From Lyophyllum atratum (Eukaryota > Basidiomycota > Agaricomycetes > Agaricales > Lyophyllaceae): a stretch of DNA of 64,000 nt. Position numbers and translations under genes: made by a program. Below the pieces are notes generated by a model. It made no database searches. It had not been told where the DNA came from and saw only the letters and a program-made list of their open reading frames with translations. How positions within the stretch are numbered: position 1 is the stretch's first letter; every line of letters begins with the position of its first letter. The stretch spans positions 477,312 to 541,311 of the forward strand of contig JACGCN010000036.1 of NCBI GenBank assembly GCA_014905825.1. The letters run 5' to 3'. This document shows, in pieces, positions 45,598-57,501 of the stretch.

Positions 45598-46410
45598 TTA
45601 GGCCTGTCCTGGCTGTGGCGGCGAAGAGGGCGGGGTCGGGTGTGGGTTCGGCATGTTGTGGAGGGGCTGCAGTTGGGATTGGGGACGGGATGGGGACGGA
45701 CTCGAGATCGATGTGCTGTGTGAGTGCGATGAGGGGGTAGAGGACGGGGATGTAGAGGTGGTGGGATGCGCCTGGTCTTGGAGCGTCAGGAAACTAAGCA
45801 AGGACCTTGGCTGCGGTGGAAGGGGCGGAGAACGGGATGGCTGAACGATCTCGTTTGGGATCGTCACCTGTGGTTGGTAGCTCGACTGGTACTTCCGATC
45901 CGCAGCGTTTTGCTGCATCTGTGGTTGAGATTGCTGCTTGGACGCATGCTTTTTGCGCAAAGCGAACTCGCATGCCTCTGTCAATATTTGCCGAGTCTTC
46001 TCATTCTGCTCTCGCCACGTCAGCGATGCTTGTTGTTCAGGGATGGAGTGTGTATTCTGTTGGTTCTGCATCTCGAGATGGTTCTGTATCTCAAGCTGAG
46101 CCTGCGCTCGCGACTGTGACCCCGCCGTGGACAGACTCGACATCGATGCGCTGTGCGAGAGCGATGAGGGGGGCGCTCAGGGGGTGGGATGCGCTCGGGC
46201 TTGGGGCTTCGTGTTCAGGGCACTGGGGATCCACGAAGGTTGCTTGCAAGGCTGCAGTGGATTTAGAAGGGGCGGAGACTGGGACGGCACCAATGGCAGA
46301 ACGATCGCATTTGGCATCGTGACCTGCTACTCGAGTATTGGTAGCTCGACTGGTAATTCGGATCCGCGGCATTTGCTGCACCTGTGGTCGAGATTGCTGC
46401 GTTTGAGGAG
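45598..46410 (-). pseudogene. broken third copy of the Gln/Pro-rich gene
   Basis: Two minus-strand segments in different frames match internal parts of the 1092-aa protein. The downstream one (45598-46143) has YQSSYQPQVTIPNEIV, HPTTSTSPSSTPSSHSHST and MPNPHPTPPSSPPQPGQA, then a stop. The upstream one (46144-46410) repeats the QQNAADPNYQSSYQ...PNAIV block in a frameshifted form. Neither has a WW domain or a start. It is a decayed partial tandem copy, possibly with an internal duplication of the same module. Confidence 0.75.
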
Positions 46411-46584
46411 CTAGCTACGATAATAAGGATGTAGACATACTCCACCCATAGCCTCGTCTCCACAGTATCCGCTCGAAATAGTAGATTTTCGACGATATGT
46501 ACATGCGTGATGAAATACATGCAGGGCTTGTGCAGGACACAAAACAAGCTCGTTATAACGAGCCTCCGGCCCCAGCATGATGAC

Positions 46585-49053
46585 CTAAAACAGCCCCGAA
46601 TCTTGTTGTTCTATTGCGAGGCGTAAATTGTCCTCCTCCTGCTGAGACGCCTGCTGGTAGATATCATGCATATCCCGCTGTTGCTGAGCCTGCTGCGCGA
46701 GGGCATCCTGCATAGCCTGCTCCTGGGCTTGTTGTTGCTGCTGGAATGCTGCCGTCGCATCGTGCCTGGCTTGCGCATGTTGCTGCTTATACGCCGAAAA
46801 CGCGCCCTGTGGAGCTTGCGCCTGAAGATCGGCCTCTGCTAGCTGCTGCGGGTATGCTTCGAACGGCGATTGTTGTATCGGGGGTTTGGGAGCAGCTTGG
46901 GCCTGATGTGGTTGCGCTTCAACAGGAGTTTGGGGTTGCGAAGGAGAGGCGGAACAGTCTTGTGGTTGGGGAGGTTGATCCTGCGCTGTTCGAGCTAGGG
47001 GCTCAAGCGGCTGCATCGGCTGCGGCTGATACAGCGGCGGTGGCGATCCCTGCTGGGGTCTGTCGAACGGAGCTGGGCTTGGTATTCCTGGCTGTGCGTG
47101 GAGGTATCCAGGGTGATTCGATCCCTGGGCACCAGGACTCGAGGTTGACGTTGGCGTATTCTGCAGTGCGAAACCAGAGTACGCCTGCGCTGATTGTGGG
47201 GGTGACGAAGGCGGGGTCGGGTGGGGGTTCGGCATACTGAGGGGTGGACTCGAGATTGATGCAGTGTACAGCTGCGGTGATTGGGCAGAGGAAGGGGGTG
47301 GGGAAGTATCAGGGTGCCTCTGAGCCTGGGGCATGGTGATCAGGTCGCTGCACATCGACAAAGGCTGGTTCGGTTGCGGAGGAAGGGGCGGAGACGGGTA
47401 AGGGGGGACCGTCGCGTTGGGCATCGTCGCCTGCGGCTGGTAGCTCGGTCGGTAGCTCGGCTTCACAAGAATTTGTTGAGGCTGTTGCTGCTGAGGTGGT
47501 AGCTGCGGTAACAACGGCGGGGGGTTATTGGGTGCATGCTGTGTGGCTTGCGGGTAGTATACCTGCAAGTACTGCTGAATATTCTGTTGTTGCACCTGCG
47601 GTCGCTGCTGCTGCAGCAAAGTCGGATTCGTTACGCCGAAAGAGGCCGCCGACGCTTGTTTTTGCAATTGTTGCTGTTGCTGCTGAAGCACGGCTCGCAT
47701 ATTCTGGGGGTCCTGCATACCGAGTTGATTCTGCATTCCGAGCTGATTTTTCACCCCGAATTGAGTGTGCCCTCCCGGTTGCAACCCCGCAGTGCCCGTC
47801 GCTTGGAGCTGAAGGTTCTGCCGCCGCTGTTGTTGTGCCTGCAACAACGACAAATTACCCATCTGCCCCGCCTGTCCCATCTGTAACCCCTGCAGCGACA
47901 CCTGCCTGCCCCTTGCCGCCCTGCGAGCATTCGCCACCATTTGAATCCTCTGCAACTCCAAAATCAGCGCCTGATAATCCACCGCTGGCGGCGCCGGCGC
48001 CTGCCCCTGCCGCCCCTGCTGCTGTAGCCGCAAAATCTGCTGTTGCGCTTGCTGCTGTCTCTGCTGCTGCTGCACCAAAGCCGCAATCACCGTCCCATAA
48101 TCGGCACTCTGGCTCCCCTGCAACACCGCCTGCACATCCGCCGGGGCCACACCCAAATTATTCGTGTTCCCCTCCTCCGACGAAAAGCTGTTCACAAAGG
48201 CTTTCGTGACGTCGCTGTTCATCACCCCCGTCGCCGCGTTTGTCCACGTCTGCTGGGGGATGCCGGTGGTGATGGCTGCGACGCCCGTGGTGACCTTCCA
48301 TGCGGCCTTACCAACGGTCTTGAGCGCCTTCATTGTCTTCTTCGCCGCTGCCTCCGTCGTGAGGGGGTCGTACTGCTTCTGCTGGGGCATCGGTATGGGG
48401 CCAGGGGCCATGTAGCTCTGTGTATAGGTCGCGGTGCCCGGAGGGGAGGGGTAGGGCGACGCCATGCCCGTGGTAGCTGCATACTGCGGCTGAGCGAGAT
48501 GCTTCGAGGTACCGAAGAATCCTCCTCCACCTGCGGAGGTCTGATTGGCTTGGAGCGCCGGCTGGTAGGCAGGTTGAGAGGTCATGCCAGTGCCGGCGTA
48601 GGATTGGGCGTGGAGTGGTTGAGGCCGCTGCTGAGGTTGATAAGACATGGGTACTGCACCGAACTGATTTGGTTGTTGATACTGGGGAACAGAGGGAGAT
48701 AGACTGGCTGGGGGAAGGTACTGCCCCATGGCAGGCGGGCTCATCGATGGCGGAGACGTTGGGCTGCTGAGTGATGATGAGTACGAAGGCGAATATGAAG
48801 CTGCTGGTGTAGCTTGGCCCGGTGGAGGGTACATGGTTTGATTCGTTTGAAGGGTACCAGCCGGGTGGTTGTACGTGATTTGAGGTCGCCCCACCGTATT
48901 GTTCACGTAGTACCACGAGCCACTTCATTGCTAACAGTCAGATAACAATGCTCAGCGTATCTAGTCATCAATGGAGACTCACTTTTGATCACGGTGCTGG
49001 GACCAACCTGCTGGTAAAGGCCTTGTATCCGGATTCGCGATCGCTGTGTGCAT
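46585..49053 (-). CDS. Gln/Pro-rich protein with N-terminal WW-like domain, 802 aa (tandem paralogue)
   Basis: Two exons (49053-48983, 48922-46585) use the same intron as the 1092-aa copy. MHTAIANPDTRPLPAGWSQ joins NGSWYYVNN...ITYNHPAG, giving the same WW-like domain with Tyr for the second Trp. The AAKKTMKALKTVGKAAWKVT helix, LGMQNQLGMQ repeats, QSPSLPPQP-type blocks and QQAQQQRDMHDIYQQA all have counterparts in the paralogue in the same order. The C-terminal 290 residues of the larger protein are missing; this one stops after LAIEQQDSGLF. The whole reading frame is open, so it is probably functional. Confidence 0.83.
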
Positions 49054-50047
49054 GGTGGCAACAACGGAGAGAAAGGGAGATAGCAGGGGTGCCTCCGGAG
49101 AGCTTTTAAGGACATGATTGCCTCCAGACTGACGTTTCCCTGAGCGAGATTCAAAGGCACGTCCACGGGCTGTACCTCGGGGTGTCAGACCCTGCCTGTC
49201 CTGCTCACCGCCTGTCCATGTCTAAAAATACACGCGACTGGCGCTTGTTGCGGTGTTACTATATCATTTCTGTCAGTTGCGGGCTGAAAAGTGATAGAAA
49301 ATAAAACACATTTGAGGGCGATATTACTATCATGGCTGTCTCGAGTGGGTGTGTCGGGACAAGCATTGACGCGAACGGGAGAGAACAGCATCTTGAACTA
49401 AATGCTCGTGAAACGCTAACCAAGTTCGACAGATTCCACACGTACCCAACTCATACGTCTACCCCGACCATGCGAGACAGCCCTACGCCTAGCCTGGACA
49501 CCCTAGGTAGCCGCCACGAGCACCGTAGAAAGTGCGGCCAAGCAAGGATTGCGTTCAGAATGCTTGCAAGACTCATCATGATTCATCACCAGGTCTTTCC
49601 AAGTGGTTGGTGCCAAAAAACAATCGCTGGACGAAATTGATGAAGGCATCGAAAATGCAGGGTCACCGTCCGCTAGTGCTCTCGAACATTCGATATGTAC
49701 GAGAGTGAGCACTAAATTCATGGAAGCCTGTTGGCCGCACTGGGCTCAGCCATAAAGAGTGCGATGCGGAGAGTGACATTGAATAAGGAACAAGCGGCAG
49801 TCATGAAGGCAAGTCGACATGTTGACTACGAAAGATTTCAATGAAAGGGGTGGATCATGGATGTATTTGCGCCATTTTCGGATCGCTCGCTTCCGATCTT
49901 CTTCCACTCAACTTCCGTTCACAACAACCTTCTTAACAGAGAGGGTATGCGATGATATATTCATAAGGTTACAAGGGTCTTAGAAAAACATATGTTGGGA
50001 CAACTCCTCGTGTATACATTGCCGGTGCATCGGAGTCAAGCCTCTGC
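49054..50047. promoter_or_regulatory. upstream region of the 802-aa gene, otherwise empty
   Basis: It carries a TATA-like CTTAAAAGCT (minus strand, 49101-49110) and the GGCACGTCCACGGG block shared with the paralogue. The remaining 800 bp show only short frames. Confidence 0.45.
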
Positions 50048-51097
50048 TCAGAAGTCACCAAAATCGCCACCACCCATATCATCTGCGGCACAAATCAGAA
50101 GTCGCTCGAAAAATCCAGTAAGATGCACGTACCATCGAATCCGCCGTCAAGAGCATCAGCGATCAACAAACCACCAAGTAGACCTCCTCCCACACCCGCA
50201 GCCATCATCCCAGCGCCACCCATGCCGCCACCCTGCTTCTTCGGCGGCTTACCGTACTGCACGTGTTGCTGCCCTCCGTACATCCCACCCCCACTACCAT
50301 GACTGCTCCCACCGCCCATCTTTCCGCCGAGCTTCCCGCCAAGTAGGCCACCGAACATGCCTCCACCTGCTGCTCAGAAAGCACATATCATCAGCAAACG
50401 TCTAAGCGGTAACGTATAGGACATACTTTTTTCAGCCTTCCCGGGTTTCCCGCTGCTGCTCCCGCCTCCATACTGCTGCTGCTGCTGCTGATCGTACCCA
50501 TACCCTCCCTGCCCACCATACCCCTGCTGCTGTGGATATCCCTGCTGCTGTGGGTACCCGCCCTGCTGCGGCGGACCTCCGTAACCGCCCTGCTGTGGCG
50601 GCCCACCGTACCCCTGGTGTGGCTGTGGTTGTTGGGGGTATCCACCGCCGTGATACCCATCCTGCCCATGGGGCCTCTCGTCGTACCCAGAGCTCGATTT
50701 GTTGTCGCCGTAGCCCGTCTTGCTGTCGCTTCCGTACCCCGGGTGTGTACCGCTGTTGGGCGGAGGCGGACCTGACGGTGGGGCGTATTGTGTGGGCGGT
50801 GGCGGGGGCGGAGGCCCAAGTGGGTGTGTCCATGTCGTGACGGGTGGGTTGGCCTGGGTGTTTACGTAGAACCTGTATCTTTGCGTTAGATGCTAAGTGT
50901 AGTGAATATCGAATGGAAGTACCAGGCTTTGTAGCTGCACAACGATGAAGAGGGAGATAAGTCGTCAGCATAGAGAATCTACCCGATCGAGATAAGATAT
51001 CGTACTTGGCGTCAAACTGTGTTATCCAGCCTGAAGGCAGCTGGCGGGTATCCGGGTTGGTGGGGGGTGGTGCGTTGTATGGTGGTGGAGAAGCCAT
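50048..51097 (-). CDS. WW-domain protein with Gln/Gly/Tyr-rich tail
   Basis: Exon 1 (51097-51006) starts MASPPPYNAPPPTNPDTRQL and ends inside the WW domain. A 12-nt microexon (50934-50923: Y-K-A-W) and exon 3 (from 50872) complete LPSGWITQFDANYKAWFYVN with NPPVTTWTHP, a canonical WW domain with both Trp. The tail has GYGGPPQQGGYPQQQGY-type repeats and then Gly-rich GGMFGGLLGGKLGGKMGGG. The last 34-nt exon ends MGGGDFGDF. WW domains bind Pro-rich ligands. This architecture recurs in fungi but has no fixed function. The start NPDTR-LP-GW is shared with the two larger Gln-rich genes. Confidence 0.88.
50923..50934 (-). other. 12-nt microexon in the WW domain
   Basis: CTACAAAGCCTG is bounded by AG on its 5' side and GT on its 3' side in the minus-strand reading. 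Joining exon 1 (ending AA) to it and then to G-TTC-TAC yields NYKAWFYVN. Skipping it would remove four residues from the WW sheet while keeping frame. Confidence 0.8.
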
Positions 51098-51491
51098 AGG
51101 TTGTGATGGGGGTAGATAAGGAGGAGTATGAGAGGAAGTAAGTGTATTTAAAGGGCCCCTAATAGTAAGCCGGCCTTGGCCCACAGCTCTTCCACAACAC
51201 AGCCTCACGCAGCTCGCCGGCAAATCCCCGATCACCCCATGTCGAAATCGGAACACAGGCTGACATCGATTGTATTACACCCGATACTGGGACAGCAGAC
51301 GGCCTACTAGTGTAGCAACACATGGAGATGAACGAAGGAAGGTAAGTAGTGAGTACGTTTGTTAGTATGGAAGGAGAGTCAATTAACAGCGGTAGAGTAA
51401 CATATATAGACACGAAATCGGGAAGGAATCAAACAATGTTCTCCCAAAAAATCAATAAATTCGTTATGGGGGCGGGAGCATCGCGAGGCCT
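51098..51491. other. intergenic, nothing recognised
   Basis: Promoter of the WW-domain gene and 3' region of the HMG-box gene. A TATTTAAA-like stretch is read at about 51147-51154 upstream of the WW gene. Confidence 0.35.
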
Positions 51492-52534
51492 TTACTTTGC
51501 GGCCTTCCTCTTCTTCACGTCTTTAGGTGCGGGTGCGGGTGCGGGCGCAGCTTTACCCTTTGCCTTCTTCGGGACAGGCTCAGGCTCCGGCTCCGACTCA
51601 TCCTCCTCCTCGTCGCTTTCTTCCTCGCTGGTCTCATCCTTCTGCGCAATCGCTGCTATCTTTGGCTTCTTCACCGCCGGCTCATCGTCTGACTCGCCGC
51701 TTTCGGATGCGTCGGACGATGCGGAGCTTGGCGACAGTTCGGCAACGGGGGCGGGGGCGGCGGGGGCAGCGGGTTGTGCTTTGGATGCACGAACGCGGGG
51801 CTGCGCCTTTTTCGCCTGTGGACACGAGTAAGATGAGAGGACCGTTGCAAGGAAACCAGGGGCATGGGACGTACAGCAATGGCAGCGGCAGCCGCGGCAT
51901 CAGCCTTCGCGACCTCTTCAGGCGAACGCGCGTCGTAAGCCTTTTTCTCATTGGAGTACTGCTCCTTCGCGCTAGCCACAGCCTGGGTATACACCTACGA
52001 CGCGGTTAGTATGCAGCCACACTGTGGCACGACGCGACGCGACATACCGCCTTGTCCTCCTCGCTCATTTCCGCCCACTTCTTCGAAATGAGCAACAACA
52101 GATCCGAGTTGGTGATGTTGGGGTTCTTCTCCTTGAGGTCTTTGCGGATCTCGTTTTGGAACATGATGTAGGAGGACGCGGGGCGCTTGGGCGCGTTCGG
52201 GTCCTTGGGCTTGCGCTTACGCTTTGCGGGCTTGTCGTCGTCGTCCATGGCGCCCGCCTTGCGCTTGCGACCCTTTTTGTCGCCGTCCTCTGACGCGCCA
52301 GGGTGAGAAGAGACACGTGAGGGGAAGCAAATAGGGGCATACCGGGCAAGTGGGAGTTAGTGAGCATGCTAGCAAAGGTCTCAGCGACGGTGGCAGCGGA
52401 CCGCATTGACTCTGCGACATTGGAGAGACTCGCAATGAGCTGTGGAGGACGTGAGGAACGGTGAGGAAGGGGTAGAGAGAGTGGCCACTGACCTCGACGC
52501 GCTGCTGCTCGAATTTTGTAATCTCGTCTGCCAT
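51492..52534 (-). CDS. single HMG-box chromatin protein
   Basis: Five exons. MADEITKFEQQRVELIASLS forms an N-terminal coiled helix. Then comes a basic stretch (KPAKRKRKPKDPNAPKRPAS) that opens the HMG box: SYIMFQNEIRKDLKEKNPN, DLLLLISKKWAEMSEEDKA, YTQAVASAKEQYSNEKKAYD. The C-terminus is Ala/Pro-rich with an acidic run (SEEESDEEEDESEPEPEP) and a basic end (KKRKAAK). It binds DNA minor grooves in the nucleus. The N-terminal helix plus one box recalls Nhp10-type INO80 subunits or Nhp6 relatives, which I cannot separate here. It is divergent from the PNUTS-like gene. Confidence 0.87.
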
Positions 52535-52851
52535 GGGTCAACTGTGAAAAAGATTTGAAGGGTCAACAAAAGCGTTTGTAGTCTTTTTGTGATTGTCTCA
52601 GGATGATCGTGGGAACATCGGGGTGTGAAGCGGAGTACGAATGTGCGATATATGGAAGCACCGGCCACTGGTGTGCTCATCAACGACGACCAGCGCTGAC
52701 AGCGTAGACCACCCCCAGAGCTTGGCGGGGCGAGTGAACAACAGTCGCACCCATCGACTGCAACAGCCTGCCCCCCCAAATAAGCCGTTTTTTGTAGTTG
52801 CCCGTAACCCACGCCTGAGCCAAAAAAGCAATCTTGAAAAAGAAGCCAGCG
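52535..52851. promoter_or_regulatory. bidirectional promoter, HMG-box / PNUTS-like
   Basis: 317 bp between divergent ATGs. No specific motif is claimed. Confidence 0.4.
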
Positions 52852-55800
52852 ATGGAGCACAATTTATACACACAATGGGTGCAGCAGCCCTTGTTGTCCG
52901 ACCCGACACACTCCCATGACTCCAGGCCCAGCTCGCTCGATGACTGGTCGAAGGACCGCTCGGTGTCGAGCACCCAGCCGGCAACTGCGGATACCTCGGG
53001 CACCGGCATGGACATGGGCGATTTTGGTTCTCTTGCGGACATAGGAGGTGCGATCCCGAACGCGTTTTTTATTGCTCTGTAGTGTTGACGAAGACCGTTG
53101 CAGCGCCGTCCACGTCGCCCTCGTCTCTGGCCTCGCCGACATCATCGTTTTTCACACCCTATCAGCACAGTTACTTTGTGCCGTCACCCTACAATACCCT
53201 CGCGTATGGATCGACGTGGCCTCCCTCATCACACGTGCCGCTGTCCAACTACTCTAGCCTGAATGGCGCGACGACCAGCGCCACCCCCTCGTCGTCCTCG
53301 TCGTCGTCTCAGCAGCAACAGTCACAGCAGCAGCAGCACTCGCCCCCGCATCAGCATCAACAAGTGCAACAGCAGTCATCGAAGCATCAATCCCAGGTGC
53401 AGTCGCAGGGCCTCCAGATGCACTCTCCAGGACAACCCATGGTGATCGAGTACGTGGCCGCGATCCGTTTCCGATCCCGATCTGACGATGTTCTTTTGTT
53501 TCTCCAGCCCCGCTTTGACCACCTTGAATGGCTCGCGCACTACAAACATGCAACATTACCCGCAAGCCAATTATTCCGCCCAGTCCACCCAGCACCAACA
53601 ACCCCAGAGCCTCTCACAGCAGCAGTTTAATTACTCACAGCTCCTTCACCCCTCACTGTATCGTCCGGCGGGATCTTACTACCAAACTCCACAGCAGCAG
53701 CAACAGCAGCAACAAGGCCAGCAACATTCCCCTCAACAAGGAACCCTTTCACCACAGGCCCTCCACGCTCCCTCAAGCTCAATGCTCTCCTCACTCCTTC
53801 CGTCTTCCTTTTACAACCAATCACTCTCTCAGCCACAGCCGCAGCCACTCCCTCCCGCTCCCCAAAAACCCCTGCTGACGCCGCAAGAGCGGAATGCCCA
53901 GTTTCAATCGTCCATTCGGCCGCTCTTGCAGAACTCGGCATTCACAGGCGCACAAGCGGTCAGCATTCTTGTTGACCGCATATTAGATTTTGGCACAGCA
54001 GATGTTGAGCCCACTACACGGCTCGAAATTCTCACCAAGATGCGCGACGGAGCTGGAAATCATTATTTCCGTGCATGGTCTGAGAACCCTACCGCCATCG
54101 ACGTCACTCGAGACTGGCTCAAGGCGGGGTTCACTGCGAATGACGACAGCCCGCTTGTAGAGACGATCATGCCGCTGCTACATGTAAGTTGCCCTTTGTG
54201 TGTAAGGTGAAGATCGGAATTAGACTCTGATGTGACACTCGGTGCTGCGTAGATTATTGATCGATTACCTATGACGGTCGATTCCCTCAAGGCATCCAAA
54301 CTTGGAAAAATTGTGGTAAAACTGGTAAAAGACCCCCCATCACCGGGTGAGTTGTTTTCCTTCCCCTGTTTCTGCTGCAGCGTCGCCCTCGTCGTCAAAC
54401 CGTAGAGTCTGAGATGCACTACCATCCCGACCTTCTATCGTTGTGTTGCTCTATCTATATGATAAACGTCGTGAGACACGTATTACAATCCATGTATCTA
54501 ACGCACTTCTTTTTGCTTTTCTTCCATCGTTCGGTCTGGACACTTAGCGATCAAGGACATGGCATCCAATTTGGAACGCAAATGGCGCTCAATGGTTAGC
54601 AGTGCTGCTGAAGCGCCGTCCTCGAAAGCGGCAGAGTCCTCTGGTGCAGAGGGTAAGTCACGTCAGTCCGTTTTCTCGAGCCGCCACAACCCTGATCACG
54701 CTCTCCTTTGCTCTTTCTTCCCTCTCCCCTACACCACATCTACTCTACATGTAGACATCAAATCCAAGAAGCGAAAACTTGCGGAGCCCACTCTCTCCCG
54801 AGGCCCAACGAAGAAGGCTGCTCTTGGCAGCACAACCTCCTCAAAGCCCACCACCGTCAAGAAGGAGCCCTCTTCCAAACCTGCCTCCTCCGGACCTGCC
54901 GTCAAGGATGCCAAATCCGATTCATCCTTCTTCTCCGCCCCGAAGCCCAAGCCCAAACTACCGAGCTTCAAGAAGGCGCCACCACCCCCAGCACCTGCTG
55001 CTCCGCGAAGAACGTCGCTCAGCCCTCGTCGATCAATCCGTTCGAGGAGGTGCTCAAGTCGATGGGGAGGGGCCGTAAGGACTCGCCTGCCGTCTCAACG
55101 CCGCCATCATCGGGGACGCCACCGCAGAATGCGCAACAATATCAGCACCCTCAACTCACGAAGAAGGGCACGAAGAAGAAGTCCGTGACGTGGGCCCCGC
55201 CAGCACAGCTAGAGGCCATCCGTTTCATTGAGAAAGCGATCTATGACGACGATCCCGTAGATGTCAGCTTTATTCATTTTGGAGGTCTTGTACTGTACAT
55301 TAATCGCTCTTTTTTTTTTCTTTCCTTTCTCGGCGTGCGTGTTTTGGGGTGTTTTATCTTTATACAGGGTATACATATGTCGCACAGCCTACGCGATTTG
55401 GATCGGGGAGAGGGCGCGGCGTTGCATGCTCATTTGTTTGAAGAGACAGTTGATTGGTCCGAACCCCTCCGTAAGCAAACAAATCAGTTCTGCTACCCAG
55501 AAATAACCTAGAAAGACCCCTGACACGAACCCTCCCCCTTTAAAAACAGTGGTCGAAATCCCGATCGACATCGAGCTACGGCAGCGCGGCGAGGGAAGCG
55601 AGGAGAAGACCACACAGGAGACAAGGGAACAGACTGCGCTTGGTGCGTTGTATATGTCTCCTGCACATATCCCCGACTCTCCCGCCGAACCTTCGCACGT
55701 GATCGCCGAGGATGAAGTCGACAGGAATGTCCAGGCGATGACATCTGGGCCCGATGTTGATGCCGTTTTCTGGAGCTCGGGTCCCGTTTCGCCAGTTGCT

Positions 55801-56398
55801 CATTCAGTAGCGGAGCTCGTTGGGCAGCTCGCTGGAGGGAACATGAACGTCGACCCTGCTCTCAGTGGGGCGCAGTTCAATGGGCAAGGTCTTGACCTTG
55901 CCGCCGTGGGGCTCGATGCGGGCTCTACGTTGGCAGCAGTGCAAGCGTTGCCACAGGAGCACATTCAGCGACTCCTTCAGCAGCTGCAAACGTCCGCCAC
56001 ACAGCAACCACCTAATATGTCGCAGCCTGGGCTGTTTCCCCAATCGGGACAGCCGCCAACGCCGTATAATGCACCCGATCAGAATCATAACGCGTGGGGA
56101 GGAGCCCCTAATTACTCAGCAGAATACGGACAGGGATTTCAGAACCACGAAGAAGACCGCAACTGGGGCGCGAACGGGCGGGGACGAGGCAGGGGACGAG
56201 GCGGCAGAGGACGAGGCAGAGGAGAGTATGGGTATAGAGACAATACAAGACGACCTTGCACTTTTTTTGCGGCAGGAAGGCGAGCGAACCCCCACCAATG
56301 ATATTTCCAAAACAAGGCGACTGATGATGCCTTCCGAAATTAACAGATGCAAATACGGGGATCAATGTGACTTCTCGCATGAAAACCCTTTCCCCTAA
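52852..56398 (+). CDS. PNUTS-like PP1-targeting protein (TFIIS-N, RVxF, CCCH finger)
   Basis: About nine exons. A low-complexity Gln/Ser N-terminus precedes a TFIIS/LEDGF N-terminal-type domain (ILVDRILDFGT, RLEILTKMRDG, VTRDWLKAGF, LPMTVDSLKASKLGKIVVKL). Then come AIKDMASNLERKWRSMV, a basic region (KSKKRKLAEP), GTKKKSVTWAPPA holding an RVxF-type PP1 docking motif (KSVTW), an RG-rich run, and a C-terminal CCCH finger (PCTFFAAGRCKYGDQCDFSH). This order matches PNUTS, the PP1 subunit that dephosphorylates the transcription machinery at RNA 3' ends. The start is the first in-frame ATG. The first intron is only 35 bp and is the least certain join. The last intron is GC-AG. Confidence 0.85.
56280..56346 (+). 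other. probable GC-AG intron
   Basis: The zinc-finger frame AAG(R) continues only if AAG|GCGAGC...AACAG|A is spliced, joining AG+A to Arg before CKYGDQCDFSH. No GT donor nearby gives a CCCH finger. Confidence 0.7.
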
Positions 56399-57501
56399 AG
56401 GCGTTAAGGCGTTCGCGTCAAGTTTGGCATTGCTGGAGAGGGACTGGTGGTGGAGGAGGAGGGGATGGAGGATGGGCGTGTGGCCTGTCGATACATTTTA
56501 TCCAGCATTTATTTTCGCAATGAGATTGGGACTGCATTCATCATTTATTTATGGTACAAAGCAAATTCACGTCCCACCAATTTAGCGCATCGGACATGTA
56601 TAATCCATCTCCCAAAGTAGAGCTACGTGCTATTTCCCAAGTAGCGTCTATCAGTGGGAGGATCTAATCCAGGACTGCGCAAAAGCCAAGCAGTGCATGG
56701 GAGACCAAATGACACGTCCCCATTGCCTGCTTGTCATGATGTTCACTGAAACCTGATGGGCTTGATGTTACCATGCAGGCATGATTGGCAGCCTCGTATC
56801 AATCAACGACGTTCTGGCATGACATGTTAAATAAATGTGGAGTGGCCTGTATTTGCGCCACTATAGTCCAAATTTAGCCCAATGAATGGTGCATGCGGAG
56901 GTGGGTTATTCTTAGTAAACACTGCTGTTGCCTTCCTGGGAAGGGAGCGTGGTCAGGGAAAACACCTTGGAAGACACCCCAGCCCCATGATTGAGTACAA
57001 GCTTAAAATCAGTAAACCCAAATCGCAATCGAAGAGCCGCTTTGTTCGGAAGTAACATTTGACAGATTGACACGTTCTCTAGAATGACTTGATTTATGAG
57101 ATTTCACACATACCGTGATGACGAAGCCATACCCGTAGAAGTCGGACACAAAACATCTGAGAGACGTTCATTGTTGGTTTGCCAGGTAAATGTTCGGGTT
57201 GCTGGTGAGTTGCGACTGCTATACAAATCGAGACGGAGAGGTACAAGGGATATAAATATGTCAGGTGGGAGACAGGGACGACCAGGGTGATAAGACATGT
57301 AGATCCATGTAGATAGCGTAAGGTAGGGCGAGTAGGGTACAATCTAAGCACACGAGCACACAAAAAAGCACAAGAGAAGAAGCAGGGGTGGGGTTGGGGG
57401 TGGTGCACCGGACAATGCATATGCACACAATGGAAGCTAGATGTTATAGATCCGAAAATGAGAGTGAGAGGGAAAACAGATTGGGGAGGGGGGGACGCGT
57501 C
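56399..57501. other. intergenic, convergent 3' ends
   Basis: 1.1 kb between the stops of two converging genes. Short frames only. No repeat or RNA gene recognised. Confidence 0.4.
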
